Source: Salinispora tropica CNB-440
GTDB lineage: Bacteria; Actinomycetota; Actinomycetes; Mycobacteriales; Micromonosporaceae
Length of the DNA: 64,000 bases
NCBI RefSeq assembly: GCF_000016425.1
Contig: NC_009380.1
Span: 2,794,144 to 2,858,143, forward strand
Direction: 5' to 3'
Shown here: piece after piece, positions 1 to 8,333 of the stretch
How positions within the stretch are numbered: position 1 is the stretch's first letter
Layout of the letters: each line of letters starts with the position of its first letter
Translations under genes and position numbers: made by a program
The notes under the pieces: model-generated
The model's input: only the letters and a program-made list of their open reading frames with translations
The model's database searches: none
What the model was told of the DNA's origin: nothing

Positions 1-45
1 CTGCCGCCCTGCGCGCGACGCGGACGGAAGCACCGTTGGTTCGTG

Positions 46-58
46 CCTCGGACCGAGG
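46..58. promoter_or_regulatory. short inverted repeat upstream of the SGNH hydrolase
   Basis: CCTCGG and CCGAGG arms around a single A lie about 50 bases before the hydrolase start. It could be an operator or the foot of a terminator of an unseen upstream gene. Nothing else is recognisable in the first 106 bases. Confidence 0.25.
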
Positions 59-106
59 ACGGATTTCCACTTAGCATCACCGCGCTTCCTGCGCTAACGT
101 CCGATC

Positions 107-811
107 ATGACAGCGACGCACAGCGAAGCCATTGATCCTTACTGCTTGCGGGAGCAGGAGAGGAGCGCCCTGCTCCAGGGGCATCCGTGGCGACGTTTCG
201 TGGTGCTCGGCGACAGCGTCGCGGAAGGGCTCTGCGAGCCGGTTGACGGCTACCCGGATGTGCAGTTGGCCGACCGGATAGCCGCCGAGCTCCGCGCCCG
301 GGCGCCGGAACTCGCCTACCTCAATCTTGGCTTGCGCGGGCTGCGGGCGCACCAGGTCAGGGCCAGTCAGCTCAGCCCGGCACTGGAGTTCACACCGGAT
401 CTCGCCCTGGTCGTGTGCGGCGGCAACGACGCGTTTCTGCCCAGCTACGACGCCGATGCGGTGGATGCCGAGATCGCCGGGATGGTCGAGGCGCTCCAGC
501 ACGCCGGGGCGACAGTCATCACGGTGGGAATGTTCGACGTGTCGCACAGTCCCGCCGTGCCCGAGGCCCGCCGCGCCGGCCTCGGTGTGCGCCTGCGCCG
601 GCTGGCCGAACACACCCGCGCGGTGGCCAACCGCCTGGACACGGTCCACGTGCACCTGACCGACCACCCGCTGACCGCCGACCCTTCCATCTACAGCAGC
701 GACGGCCGCCACGGAAGCGCCCGTAGCGACGCCATCGCCGCAGCGGAGACGCTCCGTCGCCTCGCGCACCATCTCGGTGCGGCGCGCATTGACCGGAGCG
801 GCCTCCGCTGA
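107..811 (+). CDS. SGNH/GDSL-family hydrolase
   Basis: A 234-residue SGNH hydrolase, probably an esterase or lipase acting on an unknown ester. The block I motif LGDSVAEG (nucleophile Ser37) is near residue 34, block III GGND at residues 105-108, and the block V region SDGRHG with candidate Asp199 and His202 near the C-terminus. No signal peptide is visible, so it is likely cytoplasmic. No clear Shine-Dalgarno precedes the ATG, so a leaderless transcript is possible. It converges on the ATP-grasp gene with a gap of 57 bases and its link to that locus is unproven. The family call is firm; the substrate is unknown. Confidence 0.85.
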   Translation: MTATHSEAIDPYCLREQERSALLQGHPWRRFVVLGDSVAEGLCEPVDGYPDVQLADRIAAELRARAPELAYLNLGLRGLRAHQVRASQLSPALEFTPDLALVVCGGNDAFLPSYDADAVDAEIAGMVEALQHAGATVITVGMFDVSHSPAVPEARRAGLGVRLRRLAEHTRAVANRLDTVHVHLTDHPLTADPSIYSSDGRHGSARSDAIAAAETLRRLAHHLGAARIDRSGLR

Positions 812-868
812 CGAGTCAACCAGCACCGAAGGGCCCGGTTCCCGGTGGGAACGACCCCGCGCGACCGG

Positions 869-2236
869 TCAGGCCGGCGGCGGGTCCGTCACCAGCAGGC
901 CGGAGATAAGCACGCCGCGGGCCAGGTTGAGCACTCCCTCGCTACCGGGGAAGCCGATGCGAACACAGGCACCCGCCGGCTGACGGCCGAAGAGATACGG
1001 AGCGACGCTGTACGGCACCTCCGCGGTGGTCAGGTCCCCGGTTTCCATGTGTACGAACTCCACCGGCACGTTGTCGGCGTGCACATAGCGTTGCAAGATG
1101 AAGCCGCCCTGCCGGGCGAACCGGCCCACCGCCTCCCGCCAGGCGTCCGCGTCGGTTTCCCGGCCGATCAGCACGTCCACCCCAGCGGATCCACCGGACG
1201 GCTTGACCACCAGGTCGTGCCGGTCAGCCACCGCCTGCTCGACCAGGTCCGGAGTGAACAGCCAGGTCTGCGGCACATACCGGTGAATCAGATCCCGGTC
1301 GGCCGTCGGCAACGTGTCAGCGTCCGCCCAGAGCCAGGCGAACACCTGCTTGTTCCCGAGTAGCCACGCGGCCGCCGACACCCACATCGGCACGGATCCT
1401 GCCCGTACCGCCGCTTCCAGAGCGTCCACTCCGGCGCTCGGCGTGACCCGGTTCGGCACGAAGAGCCGGAACAGCCCGTCGACCGGGGCACCCCGGATGA
1501 CCAGCCGCCCCTTGGTGTCCTGGGTGGCCTCCGTAACCGGTGCGACGATCAGATCGAGGCCGGCGACGGCGGCGCGGTCAACCACCGGATCCAGCTTCCG
1601 GTAGAAGCGCTCCGGGTCTTCCAGCCCCGGGTATTCGGCGTCAAAGTCGATCAACAGGGCGAGCCGCGCCCCGGCTGCCAAGCCAAGGCCGTCACGAATG
1701 GCCGCGAACCGCATGTCCACCGCGGAAGGTGCCGGTTCCATCCGAACCCGGTCGAGGCCGCGCCGCCGATAGAGATCAACGAAGCGTCGTATTGTCGTGT
1801 CCGAGTCGAGCGCCCCACCAAGACTACTGTCAATGTTGTACTCCACCACCCGCGGTACTCCGTCGCTCAGCAGCACGTCCGGGCGGAACCCGGCGAGCAA
1901 CGCCTCCGTGAGCGGCTCGGCCTCGTCGAGCAGCCGGTTCTGCCCCGCCGGCATCCCGAGCAGGTGGCGTAGCTCCCCCGCCGTCCTGGCCCGCCGCCGG
2001 CACGACTCGAAGATCAGCTGGGCGAGCCGGTCACAGACGGAGTTGAGCACCCGCAGCGACGTCCTGTCCATCACCGGTGGTCGAGCCAGCCGCCACTGCT
2101 GGTTGTACGAAGCCCGTTCGTCGAAGATCTCGCGCCAGGACTCCACCCCGGCGGAGACCAGATCGGCACGGAGGTCAGCGGGCAGGTCCAGCCAGGCCTG
2201 CGCGGCGGACGGCCAGCGGTAGTCAACATCGGTCAT
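869..2236 (-). CDS. probable ATP-grasp amide ligase, last gene of the KS/aryl operon
   Basis: About 455 residues. The segment VVKPSGGSAGVDV (near residues 343-355) resembles the glycine-rich ATP-binding strand-loop of ATP-grasp enzymes, and EYNID near 132-136 resembles the acidic nucleotide/metal site of glutathionylspermidine-synthase-like permuted ATP-grasp proteins. If right, it would activate a carboxylate as acyl phosphate and form an amide or ester. The start was set at the ATG at 2236 because AAGGA lies 11-12 bases upstream; the ATG at 2248 has AAGG directly abutting it. It overlaps the stop region of the E1 beta gene, so it is translationally coupled and the most distal gene of the operon. 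The family call rests on short motifs and is moderate. Confidence 0.55.
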   Translation of the reverse strand: MTDVDYRWPSAAQAWLDLPADLRADLVSAGVESWREIFDERASYNQQWRLARPPVMDRTSLRVLNSVCDRLAQLIFESCRRRARTAGELRHLLGMPAGQNRLLDEAEPLTEALLAGFRPDVLLSDGVPRVVEYNIDSSLGGALDSDTTIRRFVDLYRRRGLDRVRMEPAPSAVDMRFAAIRDGLGLAAGARLALLIDFDAEYPGLEDPERFYRKLDPVVDRAAVAGLDLIVAPVTEATQDTKGRLVIRGAPVDGLFRLFVPNRVTPSAGVDALEAAVRAGSVPMWVSAAAWLLGNKQVFAWLWADADTLPTADRDLIHRYVPQTWLFTPDLVEQAVADRHDLVVKPSGGSAGVDVLIGRETDADAWREAVGRFARQGGFILQRYVHADNVPVEFVHMETGDLTTAEVPYSVAPYLFGRQPAGACVRIGFPGSEGVLNLARGVLISGLLVTDPPPA

Positions 2237-2240
2237 GTGG

Positions 2241-3206
2241 TCATCCATCCTTGCTGACGTGGTGAATGGCGTGCCGCAACAGCTCGCGGCCCGGTTGTAC
2301 CGCTCGGTCCAGGGCCGGGGCGAACGGCAACACCGCACCGTCCGGGCGGGTTACCCGACGCGGCGGCGTGTGCAGTCGGATCTGTTCGACCACGGTGGCA
2401 ATGACCTCACCGGCAATGCCGCAGGAGCGGTTGGAGTCGTCAACCACCACCAACCGCCCGGTCCGGGCGACCGAGCCGAGCAGTCCGTCCCAGTCAAACG
2501 GGTAGAGGGTGCGTGGGTCGAACACCTCCACCGAGACCTCGTCGGCCAGCTCTTCGGCGACCGCGAGCGCGTCGTGCACCAGGTGCCCGACGGCGACCAC
2601 CGTCACATCGTCACCGGCTCGATGCACCCGCCCCCGCCCCAACGGCACCGGCACCCGGTCACTGACGTCGGCACGAGTGTCCATCGCCGCGGCCGGCGCG
2701 AACACCACCACCGGGTCGTCGCAACGAATCGCCGACACCAGCAGCCCGTACGCGTCGGCCGGGGTCGCCGGCACCACAGTGGTCACTCCCGCGTGGGTGA
2801 AAAGGCTGTACGGGTGATCGGAGTGCTGCCCCGCCCATCCGGTACGGGAACCAGAGCCGGGCACCAGGTAGGTGACCGGCACCGCGCACTGACCGCCGGT
2901 CATCAACGGGAACTTGTGCGCGTGGTTGACGATCTGTTCGAAGACCAGGAACAGCAACGCCGGGATCTGGAACTCCACCACCGGCCGGGCTCCGGCCATC
3001 GCCGCCCCGGTGGCGAAGCTGGTAAACGCCTGTTCCGACAGCGGGGTGTCCCGGACCCGCTCCGGGCCGAAGCGCTTCAGCAGGCCGGCGGTGACCGCCG
3101 ACGCGGCGACCCGAATGTCCTCCCCGAGGAGGAACACCTCCTCGTCCCGGGCCAACTCGTCGGCTAGCGCCCGGTTGAGCGCCTTGCGGTATGACAGCCG
3201 CGGCAT
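2241..3206 (-). CDS. ThDP-dependent 2-oxoacid dehydrogenase E1 beta subunit
   Basis: A 321-residue transketolase-like pyrimidine-binding plus C-terminal domain protein of the E1 beta family. Hallmarks are GEDIR near residue 28, the conserved stretch TPLSEQAFTSFATGAAMAG, the region around GWAGQHSDHP, and the C-terminal FDPRTLYPFDWD. With E1 alpha immediately upstream (stop and start abut) it should form an alpha2-beta2 enzyme that decarboxylates a 2-oxoacid onto ThDP. No lipoyl E2 or E3 gene is present. Comparable isolated E1 pairs are known in phenylglycine biosynthesis (PglB/PglC), acting on an aryl-oxoacid. With a hydroxyphenylpyruvate-using enzyme in the same operon, an aryl 2-oxoacid substrate is the leading inference. 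Confidence 0.88.
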   Translation of the reverse strand: MPRLSYRKALNRALADELARDEEVFLLGEDIRVAASAVTAGLLKRFGPERVRDTPLSEQAFTSFATGAAMAGARPVVEFQIPALLFLVFEQIVNHAHKFPLMTGGQCAVPVTYLVPGSGSRTGWAGQHSDHPYSLFTHAGVTTVVPATPADAYGLLVSAIRCDDPVVVFAPAAAMDTRADVSDRVPVPLGRGRVHRAGDDVTVVAVGHLVHDALAVAEELADEVSVEVFDPRTLYPFDWDGLLGSVARTGRLVVVDDSNRSCGIAGEVIATVVEQIRLHTPPRRVTRPDGAVLPFAPALDRAVQPGRELLRHAIHHVSKDG

Positions 3207-4178
3207 CTACCCACCTCCAGTGCGGGCGGTCAGCCCGCTGGCGTACAGGTGCTCCAGTGCGGTGGCCGGGTCGGGCTCGGGGGCGGCGAGGGCCTCGGCC
3301 ACCGCCGCGTCGAGCACCGCCTCCACGTCGGCGTCGACCTTCGCCCGTTCGGTGGCCGACAGCCGCGAGCCGGCGATCCGCACCGGATCCCGGGACCGGC
3401 CGCGTTCGACCTCCTCCACCGAGCGATAGTCGAGGCGGACCGCGTGCTCGAAAGTGTGGTGGGCATCGAACCGGTAGGTCTGGGCCTCCAGGAACTCGGG
3501 GCCACCGCCGGCGCGCATCCGGGTGAGGGCGGCAGCGGTGGTGGCCTGTACGGCGGCCGGGTCCTGGCCGTCCACCACGGACGTCCGAATGCCGAATGCC
3601 TCCGCCCGTGCCGGAATGCTGCCGGCCACCGCGTCGGCCACCGGCATCGTCGTGGCGTAGCCGTTGTTCTCGCACACAAACAGCACCGGCACCCGCCAGA
3701 GTGCGGCCAGGTTGAACGCCTCCAACAGCATCCCCTCGTTGACCGCACCGTCGCCGAGGAAGCTCACCCCCACCAGGTCGTCACCGCGCCGGCGCCGGGC
3801 CCAGACGGCGCCGGTGACAATCGCGCCACCGGCGCCGACGATGGCGTTGGCGCCGAGCACCCCGACCGCGAAGTCGGCAGCGTGCATCGAGCCGCCCCGG
3901 CCCCGGTTCAGGCCCGTAACCCGACCGCACAGTTCCGCCATCATCCGGGCTGGATCGGCCCCCTTCGCGAGCACGTGGCCGTGCCCCCGGTGGGTGCCGG
4001 CGACCACGTCGTCGGGGCGCAGCGCCGCACACACCCCGGCCGCGATCCCCTCCTGGCCGACGTACGGGTGGATGCCGCCGACGATGTGGCCGGAGCGGAC
4101 GAGTTCAATCGCCCGCTCCTCAAACCGGCGGATCAGCCGTACCGTGCGGTAGAGCCGGACCGAGCCGACTTCGGTCAC
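3207..4178 (-). CDS. ThDP-dependent 2-oxoacid dehydrogenase E1 alpha subunit
   Basis: About 323 residues, E1 alpha fold. The ThDP motif begins GDGAVNEG and ends about 25 residues later at ENN. Other family marks are HPYVGQEGI near the N-terminus, HRGHGH and RGGSMH. The start is the GTG at 4178, whose GTGA overlaps the stop of the DUF3050 gene; the longer reading frame to 4310 is antisense-like sequence inside that gene. It partners the adjacent E1 beta. The family is shared by pyruvate, acetoin and branched-chain enzymes, so sequence alone does not fix the substrate. Its place among aromatic-acid genes argues for an aryl 2-oxoacid. Confidence 0.9.
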   Translation of the reverse strand: MTEVGSVRLYRTVRLIRRFEERAIELVRSGHIVGGIHPYVGQEGIAAGVCAALRPDDVVAGTHRGHGHVLAKGADPARMMAELCGRVTGLNRGRGGSMHAADFAVGVLGANAIVGAGGAIVTGAVWARRRRGDDLVGVSFLGDGAVNEGMLLEAFNLAALWRVPVLFVCENNGYATTMPVADAVAGSIPARAEAFGIRTSVVDGQDPAAVQATTAAALTRMRAGGGPEFLEAQTYRFDAHHTFEHAVRLDYRSVEEVERGRSRDPVRIAGSRLSATERAKVDADVEAVLDAAVAEALAAPEPDPATALEHLYASGLTARTGGG

Positions 4179-4987
4179 CCGCGCCCCGCAGCCGCTGCCG
4201 GATTGCCCTTCACCGCGGCCAGGATGTCGTCCCACAGCTTGGCCCGCGCGGCTAGCGCGGTGTTGACCGTGTCCGCGCACTCCTGCCACTTGGTGTCGTC
4301 GTCGCCACACAGGTCGGCGAGCATCTGCATGGCCATCGGGGTGTGCTGCTCACCGTCGACCTCGATGTGCCGCTCCAGGTAGTCGACGAACCGGGTCAGC
4401 CGCCCCGACCGGTGATTGACGGCGACGACCTGGGTGAACATCTCCGGGATCAGATCCTCCCGGCCGAACGCGAACGCGGCGGCCTGGCAGTGCACCGGGG
4501 TGCTCTCGATGATCCGCCAGGTGGTGCCGGCGAAGGCCGCGGAGGGGGCGGGAACCCCCGCCTCCGCCAACGACTCGGTGACCGACTGGCCAGCACGCAA
4601 GAGTTCGACCAGCTTGTCCACGGGCTTGGTGTCGGCGCCGGCCTCGGTCATGCCCTGCACATACAGCTCGAAGTGGCTGAGGAATCCACTACCCAGCTCG
4701 TCGCTCTCCTCCACCATCACGATGTCGTTGATCAGACGGCGACTTCCGGTCGGCCCGGTCGGGATCCACGGCACCGTCACACAGGTGAGCTGCCGTTGCA
4801 GCGACTTGAGCAGGGACATGAAGTCCCAGACCGCGAAGACGTGGTGCTCCATGAAGGTCACCAGCGCCGCGTGGGTGTCGAGACTGGCGTACAGCGGGTG
4901 CTGGACCACCGTGTTCCGGCGGTCGGTCACCGCCTTCTCCAGCCGCTCGATTCCGGGGTGCGTCTTTCCCCAGTCGTACCGTGACAT
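4175..4987 (-). CDS. DUF3050-family heme-oxygenase-fold protein, possible diiron oxidase
   Basis: 270 residues matching the DUF3050 family, a member of the heme-oxygenase-like superfamily that also holds non-heme diiron oxidases. Candidate metal ligands are EHH near residues 47-49, an EE pair near 93-94 followed by HFELY (His105), and a C-terminal [11 protein letters not shown] segment with His207, Asp211 and His215. The ligand-rich helices suggest oxidative chemistry such as C-C cleavage or N-oxygenation, which is an inference. It overlaps the E1 alpha start and sits 3 bases after the PhyH oxygenase, so the two oxidative enzymes are co-translated. Confidence 0.75.
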   Translation of the reverse strand: MSRYDWGKTHPGIERLEKAVTDRRNTVVQHPLYASLDTHAALVTFMEHHVFAVWDFMSLLKSLQRQLTCVTVPWIPTGPTGSRRLINDIVMVEESDELGSGFLSHFELYVQGMTEAGADTKPVDKLVELLRAGQSVTESLAEAGVPAPSAAFAGTTWRIIESTPVHCQAAAFAFGREDLIPEMFTQVVAVNHRSGRLTRFVDYLERHIEVDGEQHTPMAMQMLADLCGDDDTKWQECADTVNTALAARAKLWDDILAAVKGNPAAAAGRG

Positions 4988-4990
4988 GAC

Positions 4991-5920
4991 TCAGCCTCCC
5001 TGCTTGGCGTGGTGGCGCCAGATGACCGGGCAATATTCGGGGTCCGCGTAGTCCGGCCGACCGTCGTCGGTACGGCGAACAAGCACGTCGTGGTTGTACG
5101 CGGCGTTTTCGCCGGTGGAGAGCGGATACGCCCGCCAGCTGTTGTCGCCGTCCTGCAGGTGCAGTGAGATCGCCTGGCGGGGCCGTCCGCTGACGTTCGC
5201 ACCGCTGCCGTGATAGGTCCGGCAGTGGTGGAAGCTCATGTGCCCCTTCGGGATCACCATCGGGATCTTCCGGACCTCGGCGTTGTTGTGTCCCGCGTTG
5301 CGGGCCAGCATGTCGTCGAGTTGGTTGCGGTCGCGGTCGGCGAAGTGCCGTACCACGGTGTCGTCGGCGCCGACCTCGGCCCACCGGTGCGAGCCGTCGA
5401 CCATGACGATGGTGCCCAGTTCCTCCCCACAGTCATGGAATGGGATGAAGGCGGTCAGCATCCGCTCCGACGACGAGGACGCCCAGTAGTGCTTGTCAAA
5501 GTGCCACGGCACGATGTTCGACGGCTCCCCGTCGATCGGTGGCTTGAAAATCAACGTGGACTGGAAAATCCGGATCTCGTCGGCCTGTGCCAGCCGGGCG
5601 GCGACCGCGCCGATCAGCCGCTTGCGCAGGAGCGCCCCGAGCCCGTCGTGCTCGTGGTGGACGTAGTCGTTGTGCCGCTGCACCGCGCCCTTGGCCGGCT
5701 CCCAGTAGGCAAGCTTCGGGGGCCGCACCGGTAGCCGGCGGTGTCGTTCACCGGCGTAGTACCGGTCGGTAGCCGCGGCGAGAGCGTCCACCTCGTCGTC
5801 GGTGAACAGCTTCTTCGACAGATACCAGCCGTGCTCGGCGTAGAACGCCACGTCCTCGTCGGACGGAAGCAACGACTTTTCCTCATCGGTCAGATGCAGG
5901 TCGAAATCAGTAGTGGTCAT
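4991..5920 (-). CDS. phytanoyl-CoA dioxygenase (PhyH)-family Fe(II)/2-oxoglutarate oxygenase
   Basis: 309 residues. The facial triad is visible as HFD (His140, Asp142) in PWHFDKHYW and the distal His237 in TYHGSG, with arginines about 9-11 residues later for 2-oxoglutarate. It would hydroxylate, desaturate or epoxidise a small molecule or a carrier-bound intermediate. Its start overlaps the stop of the HMS/HPPD-like gene (ATGA type), placing it firmly in the operon. The substrate is unknown; tailoring of the KS product or of the aryl starter are both possible. Confidence 0.85.
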   Translation of the reverse strand: MTTTDFDLHLTDEEKSLLPSDEDVAFYAEHGWYLSKKLFTDDEVDALAAATDRYYAGERHRRLPVRPPKLAYWEPAKGAVQRHNDYVHHEHDGLGALLRKRLIGAVAARLAQADEIRIFQSTLIFKPPIDGEPSNIVPWHFDKHYWASSSSERMLTAFIPFHDCGEELGTIVMVDGSHRWAEVGADDTVVRHFADRDRNQLDDMLARNAGHNNAEVRKIPMVIPKGHMSFHHCRTYHGSGANVSGRPRQAISLHLQDGDNSWRAYPLSTGENAAYNHDVLVRRTDDGRPDYADPEYCPVIWRHHAKQGG

Positions 5921-7020
5921 CCCGTCACCTCCTGGGTAGCGGCGACACCGCCGGCCGAGGCCGCCACCGCCAGTTCCCGCTCCTTGGCCTCGTAGAGCGC
6001 CTTGATATTGCCGCTGCCGAAGGTCTGTGCCCCACGCCGCTCGATCAGCTCCAGGAAGAGCGTGCGGCGCACGTGCATCGACTCCGTGAAGATCTGCAGC
6101 AGTTGACCGTCGTGGTCCCGGTCGACCAGCACACCGAACTCCCGCAACTGGTCCACAGACCCGTCGACCCGGCCGACCCGGGTCTCAAGGTCGTCGTAGT
6201 AGGCCGCCGGCGTGCGCGCGAACCGAAGCCCTCGCTGACGCATCGCGCCGATCGCCTCGATGATGTCGTTGGTACGCAACCCCAGGTGCTGCACTCCCGC
6301 GCCCGAGTGCTGGGCAAGGAATGCATCGATCTGCCCAGCCCGCCGGTTGGTGTCCGGCTCGAGGAGCACCAGTGTCACCCGCCCGGACGGGCACTGCACC
6401 ACGGTGGAGTTCATCGCCTGGCCGCCGACCTCCACGTACTCGTGGAAGATCTCGTCGAAGCCGAAGACCTCCCGGTAGCCGCATACCGTCTCGGCGAGCT
6501 GCCCGGGCGGCACGCACACCGCCAGATGGTCGATCTCGACGAGCAGGTCCTCGGCGGTCTCCGCTACCGGCGGCAGCTCCGCCAGGCCCGGCAGGAAGTC
6601 ACGACCGCCCCGACGGCGCTCGACCAACCGGTGCCGCACGTCGGCGAAACCTTCCACCTCGGCGATGACGACCTCCGCGTCCGCGCTGGTGACGGTGGTG
6701 GGTGGCAGCGCACCGACCGCGCCCCTGTCCAGCAGTTCGGCGTACGCCTTGGTGGCGTCGTCAACCGCCAAGGCGACCACAGCGATGCCATCCCCGTGCC
6801 GCCGCACATATTCCGCCGCCGGATGATCGACGGTCAGCCCGGAGGTGAGCAGCAACCGGATGTCGGCGTGCCGTAGCAGCAGCGACCGCTGCCCGGTCAG
6901 CCCGGTCTCCGGGCCGCCCTGACCACAGAGCCGCATCCCCACCCCGTTGCCGAAGTAGAAGGCAGCCTGACTGGCGTCACCCACATAGAATTCGATGTGG
7001 TCTATGCCACGGATGTCCAT
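5917..7020 (-). CDS. 4-hydroxymandelate synthase / 4-hydroxyphenylpyruvate dioxygenase homologue
   Basis: A 367-residue two-domain vicinal-oxygen-chelate protein. The Fe(II) triad is His165 (EIDHLAV), His245 (VQHLGL) and Glu324 (LFLELIERRG), followed by the family signature TFGSGNIKALYEA. Triad spacing of 80 and 79 residues matches what I recall for Amycolatopsis hydroxymandelate synthase better than for HPPD. Both enzymes use 4-hydroxyphenylpyruvate and O2; HMS gives 4-hydroxymandelate, HPPD gives homogentisate. The start is the ATG at 7020 with AAAGGG six bases upstream. No mandelate oxidase or hydroxyphenylglycine aminotransferase gene is nearby. Its position inside a secondary-metabolite operon favours HMS-type starter supply. 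Confidence 0.85.
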   Translation of the reverse strand: MDIRGIDHIEFYVGDASQAAFYFGNGVGMRLCGQGGPETGLTGQRSLLLRHADIRLLLTSGLTVDHPAAEYVRRHGDGIAVVALAVDDATKAYAELLDRGAVGALPPTTVTSADAEVVIAEVEGFADVRHRLVERRRGGRDFLPGLAELPPVAETAEDLLVEIDHLAVCVPPGQLAETVCGYREVFGFDEIFHEYVEVGGQAMNSTVVQCPSGRVTLVLLEPDTNRRAGQIDAFLAQHSGAGVQHLGLRTNDIIEAIGAMRQRGLRFARTPAAYYDDLETRVGRVDGSVDQLREFGVLVDRDHDGQLLQIFTESMHVRRTLFLELIERRGAQTFGSGNIKALYEAKERELAVAASAGGVAATQEVTG

Positions 7021-7088
7021 CTCCCACCCTTTCCCACAGATCCCCCGTGCCGGTCGTGCGGGCACCCCGCCCGCGAAAGGTTGCACCG

Positions 7089-8333
7089 TCAACTCCGCGG
7101 CCGGGTGGCCCGCGAGAGCAGCAGGCTGACGTTCTGCCCCCCGAAACCGAAGGAATTGGTCAGCGCATAGCCGGTCTCGGTCGCCCGGGGCTCCTTACGG
7201 ATGTGATCAGCCGGGCATGCCGGGTCCGGGTCGTCGAGGTTCCAGGTCGGCGGTAGCAGGCCCCGCCCGAGTGCCAGCGCGGTCGCCGCCGTCTCCAGTA
7301 CGCCGGAGGCCCCGAGCAGGTGACCGGTGAGCGCCTTGGTGGAGCTGACCGGCACCCCATTCGTGCCAAAGACCTCGGTAAGTGCCGTGATCTCGGCGAT
7401 GTCGCCGAGCTTGGTCCCGGTGCCGTGCGCGTTGACGTAGCCAACCTCGGCCACCGGCACCGGTACGCCGCGGCCGCTGAGCGCCCGCCGGATGGACTCC
7501 GCCGCGCCGGTGCCGTCCGGCCGGGGTGCGGTCGGATGGTACGCGTCGGTCGTCACGCCGTACCCGGCGATCTCGGCGTACCCGGGGGCGCCCCGGGCCG
7601 CGGCGTGGGCGGCGCTCTCCAGCACCAACAGCGCCGCTCCCTCGGCGAGCACGAAGCCGTTCCGGCGGAGGTCGAACGGTCGGCTGGCCTCCGTCGGGTC
7701 AGCCCACCCCCGGGCAAGGGCCCGGGCGTTGCCGAAGGTGTCCGCGAAGGTGGGAAAGAGCGGCGCCTCGCTGGCCCCGCAGAGCACCACGTCGGCCTCG
7801 CCTGCCTGGATCAGCCGGACGGCGTCGGCGACCGCCTGGACGCCGGAGGCGCAGGCGGTGCCGACCGAAGAGCTGTAGCCCCGAATGCCGTGCCGGATCG
7901 CGATCCGGGCCGACGGCATGTTCGGCAGCACCCCGGTGAGCAGGTACGGGCTGACTCCCGCTCGCCCCCGGGCCGCTCGGGTGAGCACCTGCGTCTCCAG
8001 GGTGGCCAGCCCACCGACCCCGCCGACGATGACCGCCGTCCGTTCCGGGGCCACGTCCCGGCCCACCTCGATGCCGGCATCGGCGAAGGCATCCGCGGCG
8101 GCGAGCAGAGCAAGCAGCACGATCCGGTCGAGGACCTTGGTGTCCGGACCAGACGACACCGACCGCGGATCGATCGCCGGCAGCAACCCCGCGACCTCCA
8201 GGGTTCCGGCTGCGGGGTGGTCGGCCGGCAGGTGCGTCAGCCCGGAGCGGCCGGTGCACAACGCGTCGAAGGTGGCCTCGGCACCCCGGCCCACCGGGGT
8301 GTGTAAACCCATCCCGGTGATGACCGCGGTCAT
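7089..8333 (-). CDS. FabF-like beta-ketoacyl synthase with intact catalytic residues
   Basis: 414 residues, thiolase-fold KAS I/II family. The nucleophile is Cys161 in TACASG, with His303 in NAHGTGT, Lys333 and His338 in STKALTGH, so the C-H-K-H set is complete. It should catalyse decarboxylative Claisen condensation of an acyl unit with malonyl-ACP. It is coupled to the upstream ligase (stop/start overlap) and lies 68 bases before the HMS-like gene. It is not a KS-alpha/CLF pair member of the spore-pigment type; together with the variant KS downstream of the ACPs it forms a separate set. Confidence 0.92.
   Translation of the reverse strand: MTAVITGMGLHTPVGRGAEATFDALCTGRSGLTHLPADHPAAGTLEVAGLLPAIDPRSVSSGPDTKVLDRIVLLALLAAADAFADAGIEVGRDVAPERTAVIVGGVGGLATLETQVLTRAARGRAGVSPYLLTGVLPNMPSARIAIRHGIRGYSSSVGTACASGVQAVADAVRLIQAGEADVVLCGASEAPLFPTFADTFGNARALARGWADPTEASRPFDLRRNGFVLAEGAALLVLESAAHAAARGAPGYAEIAGYGVTTDAYHPTAPRPDGTGAAESIRRALSGRGVPVPVAEVGYVNAHGTGTKLGDIAEITALTEVFGTNGVPVSSTKALTGHLLGASGVLETAATALALGRGLLPPTWNLDDPDPACPADHIRKEPRATETGYALTNSFGFGGQNVSLLLSRATRPRS

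Noticed and set aside
2241-4178. Reading the E1 pair as housekeeping pyruvate dehydrogenase
   Set aside because: No E2 or E3 is present and both genes are overlapped within a secondary-metabolite operon.
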